From positions 1 through 44,348 of the forward strand of contig JAKITK010000022.1 of NCBI GenBank assembly GCA_021648125.1: DNA of 44,348 bases, given 5' to 3'. The notes under the pieces were generated by a model, which saw only the letters and a list, made by a program, of their open reading frames with translations, was not told the origin of the DNA and did not search any database. The DNA comes from Lysobacterales bacterium. Lineage in GTDB: Bacteria > Pseudomonadota > Gammaproteobacteria > Xanthomonadales > SZUA-36. Positions 1-9,545 of the stretch are shown here, piece by piece (position 1 is the stretch's first letter; each line of letters starts with the position of its first letter). The translations under genes were made by a program, and so were the position numbers.

Positions 1-1
1 C

Positions 2-172
2 TTGATAAACGGGATCATCAACCTGGGCTTTAATGCTCTACTTGTCGGCCCGGCCATCGCCAGCTTGCTGGGCGCTACCGGAATGATCACCACGGCTGAA
101 GCTGGTAAACTGATACGCGCGTTCAATCTCGCCCGCACTTCGGCACCGCTAATAGCACCAGACAAAAAATAA
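2..172 (+). CDS. C-terminal end of an unidentified membrane-like protein (5' truncated by window)
   Basis: An open frame runs from the window edge to a TAA at 170-172 and gives 56 residues. The first two thirds are rich in Leu, Ile, Gly and Ala, like a membrane helix with a small-residue face. A short polar tail ends in Asp-Lys-Lys. I do not recognise the family. The reading frame is supported by the absence of stops and the ordinary composition, but only the tail is visible, so the start, length and function cannot be judged. Confidence 0.4.
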   Translation: MINGIINLGFNALLVGPAIASLLGATGMITTAEAGKLIRAFNLARTSAPLIAPDKK

Positions 173-183
173 AAGCTACCGCC

Positions 184-380
184 TTAACCCTCGGTCAACG
201 GTGAAATTTCAATTTCCAGACGACGGTTGGAGGCTTTGCTAATCGAAGTTGCGTTACTGGCAATCGGCTGGGTTTCGCCATAACCAACCACATAATAACG
301 CCTAGAATCCAAAACCCGGGTAAAACCCGAGGACAGGCAGAGCGTCGAGCTAAATCGGCAGAAGATTGGAGGTGAAAGCC
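184..380 (-). pseudogene. Frameshifted remnant of an OmpA/MotB-type peptidoglycan-binding domain
   Basis: On the minus strand the last ~40 codons before the stop at 184 encode YYVVGYGETQPIASN and then NRRLEIEI. This is the end of an OmpA-like domain, including the Asn-Arg-Arg signature. Just upstream the match moves to another frame, where 343-360 reads ADLARR followed by SACPRVL, resembling the DL..RRA helix that normally precedes the conserved strand. The frame switch lies around 315-330. No start codon, signal peptide or N-terminal domain is visible up to about 600. I infer a decayed relic, possibly of a separate porin or of a T6SS anchoring protein like TssL at 8206-9540, which has the same domain. 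A real short gene cannot be excluded, but a free half OmpA domain would be unusual. Confidence 0.45.
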
Positions 381-392
381 CTTTACTCAGCA

Positions 393-627
393 AGGATTAA
401 CCACCCGCTGAGACCTTGAGTGATGAGCCGTTGGTCGCGAGGCCAAAGGTTAAGCGTTAACAGAGGAACATGCAGGCTCAGTATTGAGCTCCGAAACCAC
501 CGATTGAGAGCGGCAAAGCGGAATAGCACTGAACCTGCTATGATTAAATTAATATTTGATTATTTCATGCAGTATAGCAGTACAATATATTATACTTTTT
601 AAATTAATGTTAATGAGTTGAATTACT
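393..627. other. Non-coding stretch upstream of the caspase gene
   Basis: Between the OmpA remnant and the caspase gene I see no convincing gene. Short open frames here have no ribosome binding site and no recognisable composition. The last ~90 bases (540-627) are strongly AT-rich, with several TATAAT-like strings, and are the likely promoter region for the gene starting at 628. No single -35/-10 pair stands out. Confidence 0.4.
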
Positions 628-3057
628 ATGTTTTATTCAGTTAAAAGCGGGTTGGTTATTTTAGTAACCTTTAGCATTTCCTTTGCTTCATCCTTAGGCT
701 ACGAACAGTTACAGGCAAAATCCAAACCTTCACAGGATGCCAATCAACTGCTGATTGTTGATTGCATGCTGCCGGGTAAAATTCGACAGCTTGGAGGGGG
801 AACCCGTTACCAAAGTGCCCGCAGGCCAATCAAGACCAGTGGTGCAAATTGTGAAATTCGCGGTGGTGAATATGTTGCCTATGACCGTGCAAATTATGCA
901 ACGGCATTGAAGGTCTGGCTACCTCAGGCAAAGTCTGGTGATGCCAAGGCGCAAACTTATGTGGGTGAAATGTTTGAGAAAGGCTTAGGCACCCAACCGG
1001 ACTACGCTACAGCACTGAAATGGTATATGCAGGCTGCAGAACAGGGCTATGATCGTGCCCAGATGAATATTGGAGGCATGTATGAAAAAGGTCTTGGTGT
1101 TACAAAAGATGAGCTGATGGCATTAAATTGGTACAGAAAAGCAACCGGGCTTGGTGAGGATGAACTGACATTTTCCTCAAACCTCAATGAAATTGAAGCT
1201 GAGGCTGAAGGTTTACGCAAAACTCTGGCGCAAAAAAATATTGAAATAGAGCATCTCAATAAGAACCTGCAAACATCCCGTAGTAAAATTAACCTCCAAA
1301 TTACTGAACTAGATAACTCTACCCGGGAACTGGAACACCTGCGCTTTCGTGCAGAGTACCCCAAGACCTCAGCTAGTGGAGTTGCTGAAATATCAAAGCT
1401 TAACCGCCAGATCCAAGAAAAAGAAACACTACTCTCCACAAAGCAAAAGCAAGTGCAGGCAATGAGGATTGCAATGGATCGGCAACAAGCGGAATTAGCC
1501 TACCGCCTTGATAATGAACAAGGCGCACAAAAGTCATTCCAATCTATTTCGACACAACAAAACGAGGCCATCGCTAGATTGGAAAGGCAAAATGCTGGAC
1601 TGGTATCGAAACTCAGTCAAAAACAATCGGATCTACAGGCTAAAAACAGTCAGATGGTAAGTTTAAGGGAAAACCTTAAGGTTGCCAGGAACAATACAGA
1701 CGAAACACAAAAAATTGCAAGTCTCACTGCAATCATTCAGCAGCAACAAGTCGATCTGGAAGAAAGCTCACATAGCATTAGCTTTTTAGAGAAAGAAATT
1801 TCTAGTCAGAACCAACAAATTAAAACGGAAAAAATGGAGTTTTCCAAACATAAACAGCAGTGGCGGGATAGTGCCGACATTGCCCTGCTTCAGCAACAGT
1901 CTGTGCAGGATAAATTACAGATTAGTAAAAACCAGTTGCAATCTGCTCAGAGCGAACTTGCACGCAGTAACACGCTGATTTCACAACAACAAACTGAACT
2001 AGATAAACAAAAAAATCAAATAGACCTCATCCGCACCAGCACCGACAAGAAAACCCAAAGTCGTATGTCAGAACTTGAGTCTCAACTCGGTAACAGCGCC
2101 ATAGGACTGGCTAGATCACAGGGAGAGAACGCCGCTCTCCGTGTGGAAATTAGCGCGATCAACCGGGAGTTGGAGCGGTTCCGCACACTGCAGGCAGAAT
2201 TAAATGACAGTGCAGCTTTGGCCATGCGAGGCGCAGCACCCTTGCCTTCAATCGTTACTCAAAACTCAGTAATTCCTAACATCAATTTTGGGAATTATTA
2301 TGCACTGATTATAGGTAACAACAATTACCCAAACTTACCCGATCTTAAAACTCCCCGTAGCGACGCAGAGGCCATTGCGAAAATATTAAGAAAGCAATAT
2401 GGCTTTAAAACTGAAGTGCTATTGAATGCCGACAGATATACTATTTTACAGGCCCTTAATAAGTATCGTGGAAAATTAAGCAAGGATGATAATTTTTTAA
2501 TCTACTATGCTGGTCATGGAGAGTTGGATCGTAGTAATAATCGCGGGCACTGGTTGCCGGTAGATGCTATGCCGAACGATCAAACAAACTGGATATCAAA
2601 TATTCAGGTGACTGATTTTATCAACTCCATGTCAGCCAAACATATTATGGTAATAGCGGATTCGTGTTATTCAGGAACATTGACTAGCAATATCAATATC
2701 CCGCAATTGGCAAGTAACTCCATGGCTACCCGCAACGGAAATGACAGCATTCAGGCACGCAAACCAGACAAATATTATAAAATTTTTACGGCAAAAAAAT
2801 CACGCACTGCAATGACATCCGGGGGCACCAAGCCTGTACTTGACGGTGGCGGTGGTACGCATTCAATATTTGCCAATCATTTGATCAATGTACTGGAAAA
2901 TAATCGTGGCGTGCTTGAAGGCTGGATGCTATATCATCGGGTAAATCGTGGCGTGCAAGTTAGCGCATCGTCACTGAATATTGATCAAGAGCCGGAATTT
3001 GCCGAAATCAAAAACACCGGTCATGCAGGCGCACCTTTCTTTTTTGTCGGCACCTGA
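628..3057 (+). CDS. Exported Sel1-repeat / coiled-coil / caspase-like (peptidase C14) protein
   Basis: The product has 809 residues. Residues ~5-25 are a hydrophobic signal or anchor segment after Lys6, which suggests export. Residues ~90-175 hold two Sel1 (TPR-like) repeats with the A.GY..AQ and GLGV patterns. Residues ~185-535 are a long Gln/Glu/Lys-rich coiled coil with no domain I recognise. Residues ~550-809 form a caspase-fold peptidase: it begins YYALIIGNNNYP, has catalytic His630 in YYAGHGE and catalytic Cys680 in ADSCYSG. Both catalytic residues are present, so it is probably active. The family comprises bacterial orthocaspases, cutting after Arg/Lys or Asp depending on subgroup; the substrate is unknown. 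The gene converges on pppA with a 74 bp gap, at the T6SS edge where HSI-I has ppkA. The role may be envelope proteolysis linked to T6SS or unrelated. Confidence 0.85.
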   Translation: MFYSVKSGLVILVTFSISFASSLGYEQLQAKSKPSQDANQLLIVDCMLPGKIRQLGGGTRYQSARRPIKTSGANCEIRGGEYVAYDRANYATALKVWLPQAKSGDAKAQTYVGEMFEKGLGTQPDYATALKWYMQAAEQGYDRAQMNIGGMYEKGLGVTKDELMALNWYRKATGLGEDELTFSSNLNEIEAEAEGLRKTLAQKNIEIEHLNKNLQTSRSKINLQITELDNSTRELEHLRFRAEYPKTSASGVAEISKLNRQIQEKETLLSTKQKQVQAMRIAMDRQQAELAYRLDNEQGAQKSFQSISTQQNEAIARLERQNAGLVSKLSQKQSDLQAKNSQMVSLRENLKVARNNTDETQKIASLTAIIQQQQVDLEESSHSISFLEKEISSQNQQIKTEKMEFSKHKQQWRDSADIALLQQQSVQDKLQISKNQLQSAQSELARSNTLISQQQTELDKQKNQIDLIRTSTDKKTQSRMSELESQLGNSAIGLARSQGENAALRVEISAINRELERFRTLQAELNDSAALAMRGAAPLPSIVTQNSVIPNINFGNYYALIIGNNNYPNLPDLKTPRSDAEAIAKILRKQYGFKTEVLLNADRYTILQALNKYRGKLSKDDNFLIYYAGHGELDRSNNRGHWLPVDAMPNDQTNWISNIQVTDFINSMSAKHIMVIADSCYSGTLTSNINIPQLASNSMATRNGNDSIQARKPDKYYKIFTAKKSRTAMTSGGTKPVLDGGGGTHSIFANHLINVLENNRGVLEGWMLYHRVNRGVQVSASSLNIDQEPEFAEIKNTGHAGAPFFFVGT

Positions 3058-3131
3058 GTGTTAACTTGATATTCCTACTGGGGATTGGGGTGTAACAGTG
3101 GCAATGAACTTAATCATCTATGTGATAGTTG

Positions 3132-3923
3132 CTAATTTGGTGAAAATCCTGGGAAAACGATAGTAGATTCATCGTTCTCTTCGTTTTCCTTGTCTTCAGC
3201 AGCTTTAATATCGCCGTCGTGTAAACAGATCAATGTGACATTATCTGGTGCGCCCCTCACAAGGGCTGTGTGTAAGAGTGATTGAATCGTATCTTTAGGG
3301 TTTTTATTTGCCATGATAGTTTCAATTTCGGGATCAGAAACCATCCGGCTCAGACCATCGGAACACAGCAAAAATTGATCTCCCGTGTTTACATCAAATA
3401 GCTGAACGCTGAGATCCAGTTCGTCAAATATTCCTATTGCCCGGGTAATTACATTGGCCATGGGATGCGACTCAGCATCTTCTGGCTTGAGTAAGCCTTG
3501 GTCTACGAGCTCCTGAACATGTGAATGGTCTCTGGTTAACTGTACAAGTTGCTGATTTGCATGTCGGTATATGCGACTGTCGCCAGCCCAGACTACAGCC
3601 CCCTGACGACCGTTGATAACGAGTGCCGCCACAGTGCTACCCGGGACTCTGTCACCTTCGTAGTTTGATGCCTGTTCACGTAACTGCTGGTTTGCTGCCT
3701 GCAGGCAATGCTTTGTTGCAGCAACTAGTTCAGTGAACTCAGGTTCAGCTTGAAGTTTTTTGATAGCATCAGTCACAGCTTTGCTGGCTACATCACCGGC
3801 CACATGACCACCCATGCCATCTGCCACAGCCCAAACACCAATATCCGAACGCTCTAGGAAAGCATCTTCATTTAACTCACGCACCATTCCTACATGAGTG
3901 ATGGCACTTGATTTAAACATCAT
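3132..3923 (-). CDS. pppA: PP2C-family Ser/Thr phosphatase, T6SS post-translational regulator PppA
   Basis: The 263-residue product has all main PP2C metal-binding motifs: NEDAF near residue 18, the VADGMGGHVAGDVAS block around 33-47, VWAGDSRIYR in the middle, LLCSDGLSRMV, and a terminal PDNVTLI. The Asp residues in these motifs hold two Mn/Mg ions. In HSI-I systems PppA dephosphorylates the FHA protein Fha and so opposes the kinase PpkA in switching T6SS firing off. It is cytoplasmic, with no signal or transmembrane segment. It is the last gene of the leftward operon, six bases after tagF. The C-terminal ~25 residues are acidic (KENEENDEST), beyond the catalytic core. The matching kinase is not adjacent; the best candidate is at 34240-35595. 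Confidence 0.93.
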   Translation of the reverse strand: MMFKSSAITHVGMVRELNEDAFLERSDIGVWAVADGMGGHVAGDVASKAVTDAIKKLQAEPEFTELVAATKHCLQAANQQLREQASNYEGDRVPGSTVAALVINGRQGAVVWAGDSRIYRHANQQLVQLTRDHSHVQELVDQGLLKPEDAESHPMANVITRAIGIFDELDLSVQLFDVNTGDQFLLCSDGLSRMVSDPEIETIMANKNPKDTIQSLLHTALVRGAPDNVTLICLHDGDIKAAEDKENEENDESTIVFPGFSPN

Positions 3924-3929
3924 AGCGTT

Positions 3930-4697
3930 TCATTCTCTATTGGAAAATAGTTCATCGATGTAATCAGTTTCCGGTTCTGTAGCAGCTCGTTGTGAAGTCG
4001 ATAAGTCGGAACGATTAATTATCAAACCAAGATATGTTTGCGGGGAGGGCATATCAGCACAAGCAACGGCCTGTGCTGATACCTGTGAGGAACCTTTATG
4101 CCACCAGAGACCATAGCAACCAAGTTCCCGTGATAGTAATTTATCTAACAACCCGGGAACCTGAGTGTTTATGCTGGTTTCTTCAGGGTAAACAACATGT
4201 ATTTGTTGCTTGTTAATTGCAAAGGTGGATCTAGGTCCAGTTGAGTAACTTAAATCTAGTGACCTGGAATTTATGGATTGTTCAATCTCTTGTTGATCCA
4301 TTTCATCATCCAAAATTGAAAGTGCGAGGTCTTTGATATCCATTATCCACTGGTAGTGTTTAATTGCAAAGCTTGCAGGTTCAATTTCTTCAGGTAGTGT
4401 TGCAGCCATTGTGAAATTAAAATATCGGCCGACCTTATCAACACTGGGAATTGTCACTCCGGTAACCGCCTGTTTACCGCAAATACCTGCGCTCAGTACA
4501 AAGCACCAAGCCGGGCAGTTTAGATAATAGGATAACCAGTTTTCCGCGTCATTCTCCCGCTGCGCCTGCATTCCTGAGAGTAACCATTGATGCCAGGGAT
4601 TGATAAAACTCTGAGGTAGGCGTTTTTGGATAAAGTCACCATAGCCTGGTAATTTCCCATAAAACCCCAATTCGATGAATGTTTCGCTGGTATTCAT
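3930..4697 (-). CDS. tagF: T6SS-associated protein TagF
   Basis: The 255-residue product begins with the TagF signature FYGKLPGYGDFIQKRLP, near residue 13, followed by a Trp-rich stretch (WHQWLLSGM) and a conserved hydrophobic core typical of the family. TagF is a cytoplasmic negative regulator in HSI-I-type systems, where it blocks T6SS assembly independently of, or together with, the Fha phosphorylation switch. In some species it is fused to PppA; here the two are separate neighbours six bases apart. Its start overlaps the end of tssM by four bases, which points to translational coupling. The length is typical for a stand-alone TagF. Confidence 0.93.
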   Translation of the reverse strand: MNTSETFIELGFYGKLPGYGDFIQKRLPQSFINPWHQWLLSGMQAQRENDAENWLSYYLNCPAWCFVLSAGICGKQAVTGVTIPSVDKVGRYFNFTMAATLPEEIEPASFAIKHYQWIMDIKDLALSILDDEMDQQEIEQSINSRSLDLSYSTGPRSTFAINKQQIHVVYPEETSINTQVPGLLDKLLSRELGCYGLWWHKGSSQVSAQAVACADMPSPQTYLGLIINRSDLSTSQRAATEPETDYIDELFSNRE

Positions 4698-7600
4698 AAC
4701 TGAGCCGGGCAGCGGAAGGATCGTAATTCTGGTAAGTTAAATGGATTGTATGCACTATTTGCGCTGATTTCATACTCTACCCAGCGGTCATCCAGTTCAA
4801 ATCGTGTCTGGAAAGTTTCGGGTGTATTTGAACGGGAAATGCCAGAAGTATCCAATAAGCGAAAAAATGACCAGGGTCCAACCAAGGTCCGGCCCGAACG
4901 CCCACTGCTCGGCATGGGATTAAACTGAATTTGAACCTGGTTTAAATTACCATCGCCTGGCCAGACAAAGGATTCATTAAATATCGGGCCATGGCTGTAA
5001 TTTATTCCTTGACCGTTGATATTCAGCATGAAATTGGTTGTCACCGGATCCATTCGTACTGGGCGTAAGTTAAATGATATTGCGGGAGTTTTATCGCCAC
5101 TAGCAAAAAATGCACTCTGGATTTTCTTGGCGCGTTGAATTTGCCGTAATGAGGCGCTGGAAATACTGATGTTGTTGGCCACATTTGTCTTTAATTTCCA
5201 CTGGGTACTAGTGGTATCAACTATGTCCAAAAGATATTTATTGTAGAAGCTATCCAGCATACCACCGGGCGCAAAGAAAGCCCCGAAATCACGGATTTGA
5301 ACCTCGCGCTGAGAATTTTTATTAAAGGGATATCTGCCATTAAGGGCCTGTCTGCAAAAGGGAACAATATCTGCAGACCAAGCAGCTTGGATATGTGCTG
5401 CAGCACCACCGGCAATCAGCATAGTACTATCGGAAACCAGTAATGCTACCCAGTTACTCACTGGATCAGGGCTGCGTTGACCCCGCTGCCTTACCCGACT
5501 GATGGCAGTGCTGGCTTGACCTTGTAAACCGGAAATTAACTGGTCACTGGAGCTTTTCGCCAGTTGATCTACATAAATATACAATTCCTGCAAGTCGTTG
5601 AACAGGCTATCTAGGGCAGAGGGACCATTTTGTCGTGACTTTGTAAGTGCGTGTAAGCCGGCAAAGCTTCGATCAACCAGCACTGGATCCGGCAATATTG
5701 AATTATTACCACTGTTTGAACGAAATATTTCCTCAATACGCTCGCTTAAAGAGGTGCTGTCATCCTCGTTAACTGATACTTCCTGTTCTGGTACTAAGCT
5801 GGTTGCCTGTGAAATATTATTTAGTAACAAGCCTAAAGGCGAATCATCAGCACTTAGAATCCGTAAAATTTCAGCAGCTTCCTGAAGGCTGGTAAAAGGC
5901 CGGATACGTATATCATTGAGGTATGCGACCCAGGTCCCCGTGTAGTCGTAGAGGTAATTTCTGCGGATTGCTGCGGTCAACTCATTTTCTGGTACCTGTC
6001 TTGCTTTGGTGGCAAATATCCAGGATTCATCTTCCATTTCGGCAACAAAGCGTGATTCTGCCGGCAGATACATCTGAGTATAGCCTTCGGGTGAAAACAG
6101 GGCAGGAACCCCCTGATTGATCGGTGTGCCGCTTGCGTGGATAAAAACTCTGGCACCGTCCCTGCCTGCTGCGGTGGGGATGGTAAACTCTGTGCCCTTG
6201 TGCAGGTACTCTGACTTAATGACTGCATATATACGATCAGCCAGGGTCGTATTGGCAAGCATCCCACGGGCTGTCATTATGAGGTTGTTGTCCAGATCAA
6301 ATGGCAGGCTTAACGGGTTCATTTCAAGCAGTGCATCAAGGTGGTCGTGCAGTTGTGCTATTTGCTCAGCACTCATTCTTCGTGACAGTGTTGTATCCCA
6401 GTCGTTGTGTATCCAGGTGGAAATAAAATCACGGTCCATGCGTTCAGGATTTGCCAGCATGAGATAGGCTTTAAGAGCTTGATAGAGTTTATCTGGATTT
6501 TGCATGCTATCTTTCAGTACTTGCTCCATACGCACCATCAAGCGTGGCAGGAAACCATTTTCTAAAATGCGTTGGTATGCGGGGATGCTACCGTTATCCC
6601 CAAGGCGTTTGCCCAGGTATAGACCCAGGCGTCGACTGACAGGTGTTGACTCCCTTTTGGCTGTGTAGCCGGTAGGCATAGCACGAGCTTCATTAAGCAG
6701 GGGCAGGATCCCGTTTAAGGAGGCATCACGGGGTGAGACTTTTTGTACATCACTACTGACTTCTATTGCAGCTGTGTCTACCGCGTTTGCCAGTTCTTTG
6801 TTATTGTTGTAACTAATCCACCAACCGATATTTAGAACAATGGGTAAGGCGATGAGAGCCATAATACCTGTTTTTTTAGCCAGCGTATAAAACCGTTCTG
6901 CCTTTAAGTTAGACCCAGCAAGGCCGGATTCGGAAAATATTACTTTATTTAATAAATCTTTAATAAAGTAACTTTTGCCTTTCGAAGGGCTGCTCTGGGT
7001 TGCCGAACGGCTGAGACCGAAATTACCCGCGAGCTGGCTCATAATGCGATTGAACGGTGTGCCCTCCTGGGTTCCACTGGTAAAGTAAATGCCGCGTAGT
7101 AAGGGTGTGGTGGTGTAGCGGCTTGGTTTGAAAACCCGCTGCAGAAACTCATTAATGGCAGTGTGTGTAGCAGCCATTTGCAGTGGGAAATTGTATATCA
7201 GTTCGCGTCTGGAAACATCGCGTTCATCCTGCAAGCGCTGTACCAGACGACTTTCAAGTTGCTGTTGCAGAGCTACAAATTCAGAGTTGAATTGTTGCAG
7301 CGGATCATCTTCTAAAGCGTGGGTGAATCCCCAAACCTGGGAGCGTTCGTGTCGATCAAGATCATTAAAGAACTCCATAAACCCGGCCATAAGATCACAT
7401 TTTGTGAGCATTAAATAAACCGGGAAGCGAATGCCAAGCTGTTCATATAGTTCCTGTATTCGATTGCTAATTGCCATGGCAGTTTGTTCGCGCTCCGCTT
7501 CATCTTGGCCTAACAGTTCCTCCATGCTTATTGCTAGGATGATGCCATTGATCGGCCGTCTTCTACGGTGTTTTTTCAGTAGCTTAAGAAAGCCTAACCA

Positions 7601-8209
7601 AGCTTTGTTATCAACTTCCCGGTTACTATCTTGGGTGGTATAACGACCCGCAGTATCAATCATTACTGCTTCATTTGTGAACCACCAATCACAATACCGG
7701 GTGCCGCCGATCCCCTGAACTTTTGAGTATCCCATGTTCTCAGCCAGAGGGAATTGTAGACCTGAATTTACCAGTAGTGTTGTTTTTCCGGAGCCTGGTG
7801 GCCCGATAATGATGTACCAGGGTAATTGATAAATTGAACGCGTTTTCTGACCGTTAACATTACTTTTCTTCAATGTGCTTAGGGCGGCTTCAAAACGCTC
7901 CTTCAGGGTCGCCAGTTCTTCAGCAGATTGTTCTGCTGATGGATCAACGGTATTTGCGGATGCAGCCAGGTCATTACTGATCTGGCTGTTTTTCTTTTTA
8001 TCCCTCCACGCCCGGAAAAGTTTAATCAGCCCCCAGACTGAAAATATTAAAATAATCAGGGTGGCGCGTGCTGCAACCGACCTGAGTGGTGCTACATCAC
8101 CGATCTTTATCATCGGCCCCCAGGCCCAGATCATGTATGCCAGAGCTCCCAGGCCCATCAATATGTGCAGTCCCATAGACATCATTCTTGAAACAATCAT
8201 CGACATCAT
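4694..8209 (-). CDS. tssM: T6SS inner-membrane complex protein TssM (IcmF)
   Basis: The product has 1171 residues, the normal size for TssM. Hydrophobic segments near residues 13-30 and 50-67 and a third near 450 (MALIALPIVLNIGWW) give the usual three-helix topology, with a cytoplasmic NTPase between the second and third and a large periplasmic part after the third. The Walker A motif GPPGSGKT lies at about 136-143. TssM joins TssL and TssJ in the trans-envelope channel on which the baseplate docks. Several ATGs cluster at the start; the first overlaps the tssL stop as ATGA and follows a purine-rich stretch, so coupling is likely. The C-terminal region ends in the beta-rich domain that contacts TssJ in the family. 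Confidence 0.96.
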   Translation of the reverse strand: MMSMIVSRMMSMGLHILMGLGALAYMIWAWGPMIKIGDVAPLRSVAARATLIILIFSVWGLIKLFRAWRDKKKNSQISNDLAASANTVDPSAEQSAEELATLKERFEAALSTLKKSNVNGQKTRSIYQLPWYIIIGPPGSGKTTLLVNSGLQFPLAENMGYSKVQGIGGTRYCDWWFTNEAVMIDTAGRYTTQDSNREVDNKAWLGFLKLLKKHRRRRPINGIILAISMEELLGQDEAEREQTAMAISNRIQELYEQLGIRFPVYLMLTKCDLMAGFMEFFNDLDRHERSQVWGFTHALEDDPLQQFNSEFVALQQQLESRLVQRLQDERDVSRRELIYNFPLQMAATHTAINEFLQRVFKPSRYTTTPLLRGIYFTSGTQEGTPFNRIMSQLAGNFGLSRSATQSSPSKGKSYFIKDLLNKVIFSESGLAGSNLKAERFYTLAKKTGIMALIALPIVLNIGWWISYNNNKELANAVDTAAIEVSSDVQKVSPRDASLNGILPLLNEARAMPTGYTAKRESTPVSRRLGLYLGKRLGDNGSIPAYQRILENGFLPRLMVRMEQVLKDSMQNPDKLYQALKAYLMLANPERMDRDFISTWIHNDWDTTLSRRMSAEQIAQLHDHLDALLEMNPLSLPFDLDNNLIMTARGMLANTTLADRIYAVIKSEYLHKGTEFTIPTAAGRDGARVFIHASGTPINQGVPALFSPEGYTQMYLPAESRFVAEMEDESWIFATKARQVPENELTAAIRRNYLYDYTGTWVAYLNDIRIRPFTSLQEAAEILRILSADDSPLGLLLNNISQATSLVPEQEVSVNEDDSTSLSERIEEIFRSNSGNNSILPDPVLVDRSFAGLHALTKSRQNGPSALDSLFNDLQELYIYVDQLAKSSSDQLISGLQGQASTAISRVRQRGQRSPDPVSNWVALLVSDSTMLIAGGAAAHIQAAWSADIVPFCRQALNGRYPFNKNSQREVQIRDFGAFFAPGGMLDSFYNKYLLDIVDTTSTQWKLKTNVANNISISSASLRQIQRAKKIQSAFFASGDKTPAISFNLRPVRMDPVTTNFMLNINGQGINYSHGPIFNESFVWPGDGNLNQVQIQFNPMPSSGRSGRTLVGPWSFFRLLDTSGISRSNTPETFQTRFELDDRWVEYEISANSAYNPFNLPELRSFRCPAQL

Positions 8210-9540
8210 GACCCGCGATCCCTCTCTAGAAGGGTGATCTCTACCCTGCGATTTTTAGCCCTGCCACTGGCGCTGGTATTCGGCACAAGCGGTTTTGTAT
8301 CTCCGAGACCTTCTGCCATCAGCCGCCCGGGTTTACTGAGGTCTTCTTCCAGCAATGAAACTACGGATTCAGCCCGCCCTTGGGAGAGTTCAAAGTTGGA
8401 GGCAAAGTGGCGGTTGTTACGCATTGGTACATTGTCAGAATGCCCAATAACCATGACGCGACCACTGGTTTGCTCAAGACCCTTACCAATGCGTTGAATA
8501 ATAGCGTGGTAATCTTTGTTGATAATTTCACTACCGGAGCCAAACAGGTTATCACCGGGAATTAGGACGACAATACGATCAGGAAACTCAGTGACTGTGA
8601 CCAAGCCCTCACTAATTTCTGGGCTGAGGAATTCACGCAATGCGAACCGGGGAGGGCTCGGGTCAGGTATATTAACGGGTGCCGGCGGGGCTAGCAGGCG
8701 TGTAGGCAGCAGGGACTCTTCACGGCCAATATTCATTAAGTTTGCGTGTACCGGATCAACATAATTTCCAAGGCTTAGGCGCCATAGACTGAAAACCCCC
8801 ACCAATAACAAGAATACCAGGCTGGCAGCTAGCCATGCAGGAATTAACGCGGCTTTTACGCTGGCAGATTTTTTCAGGCCTTCCCAGTGCGGGGATAACG
8901 AAGGCTCTGGCTCATCACGCTGATTACGGATTATGTGATACAAATCCGTGCGTATTTCCGCCAATTCAGCAATACCATCACTGGTTACCCGATAGCGTCC
9001 TTGAAAGCCAAGTGCCAGGCAAATATATAGAAGTTCCAGCAGATAAATATTTTTCGCCGGATTCTGTTTGAGTTTTAGCAGCATTTGAAAAAAACGTTCG
9101 CCCCCATGGGTTTCTTTATGGAAAAGACTCAGCAGGCTTTGTTTACTCCAGATGCTGGCAGAACCCCAGGGTGTACTCATTACGAACTCATCAATGGTTG
9201 AACAAAGAATATAGCGGGCGATATAAATCGTTTCTGGCGCAATTCCTTCGCGTTGGGCATTTGCTTCAAAACTTTGTATTTCTGCAGCCAGTTGCTTGTG
9301 TAGCTCATTGGGGTTTGGGTGCGAGCTGGTATTGCGTATCTGGCTCAGGAGGTTGAGCAGTATCGCCGTGGATTTCTCCAGTGGATTGAGGCCCGGTCTG
9401 CCGGATAATTCAAGCTTTCGCTCCGGTTGTGCTGTGGTTTGCCTTCTGTCAGCTGTAGTTTTTTTTCTACCACCGGGGTTAGGCTTGATGATGGTTCGTT
9501 CATCATCCATATCGAAGAAGGGGTCATCGTTGTGGGGCAT
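8206..9540 (-). CDS. tssL: T6SS TssL (DotU-like) with C-terminal OmpA peptidoglycan-binding domain
   Basis: The product has 444 residues. Residues ~50-215 form the cytoplasmic DotU-like domain, with the conserved YILCSTIDEFV and FFQMLLKL segments. One transmembrane helix follows near 230-258. The C-terminal ~130 residues are an OmpA-like domain: VIGHSDNVPMRNNRHF, LSQGRAESV, and NRRVEI at the end. This is the extended or specialised TssL, which can itself hold the complex to the cell wall, so no separate TagL is needed. The N-terminal ~60 residues are polar and Pro/Arg-rich. It lies five bases after tssK and overlaps tssM by four bases. Confidence 0.95.
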   Translation of the reverse strand: MPHNDDPFFDMDDERTIIKPNPGGRKKTTADRRQTTAQPERKLELSGRPGLNPLEKSTAILLNLLSQIRNTSSHPNPNELHKQLAAEIQSFEANAQREGIAPETIYIARYILCSTIDEFVMSTPWGSASIWSKQSLLSLFHKETHGGERFFQMLLKLKQNPAKNIYLLELLYICLALGFQGRYRVTSDGIAELAEIRTDLYHIIRNQRDEPEPSLSPHWEGLKKSASVKAALIPAWLAASLVFLLLVGVFSLWRLSLGNYVDPVHANLMNIGREESLLPTRLLAPPAPVNIPDPSPPRFALREFLSPEISEGLVTVTEFPDRIVVLIPGDNLFGSGSEIINKDYHAIIQRIGKGLEQTSGRVMVIGHSDNVPMRNNRHFASNFELSQGRAESVVSLLEEDLSKPGRLMAEGLGDTKPLVPNTSASGRAKNRRVEITLLERDRGS

Positions 9541-9545
9541 GCCGG

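Noticed and set aside
1047-1439. 130-residue minus-strand frame inside the caspase gene
   Set aside because: It is antisense to the coiled-coil region; its Ser/Leu-rich composition mirrors the repetitive Gln/Glu codons of the real gene.
5598-8237. Many open frames on the plus strand opposite tssM
   Set aside because: They lie antisense to a fully supported tssM, have Ser/Arg/Leu-rich shadow composition and lack ribosome sites.
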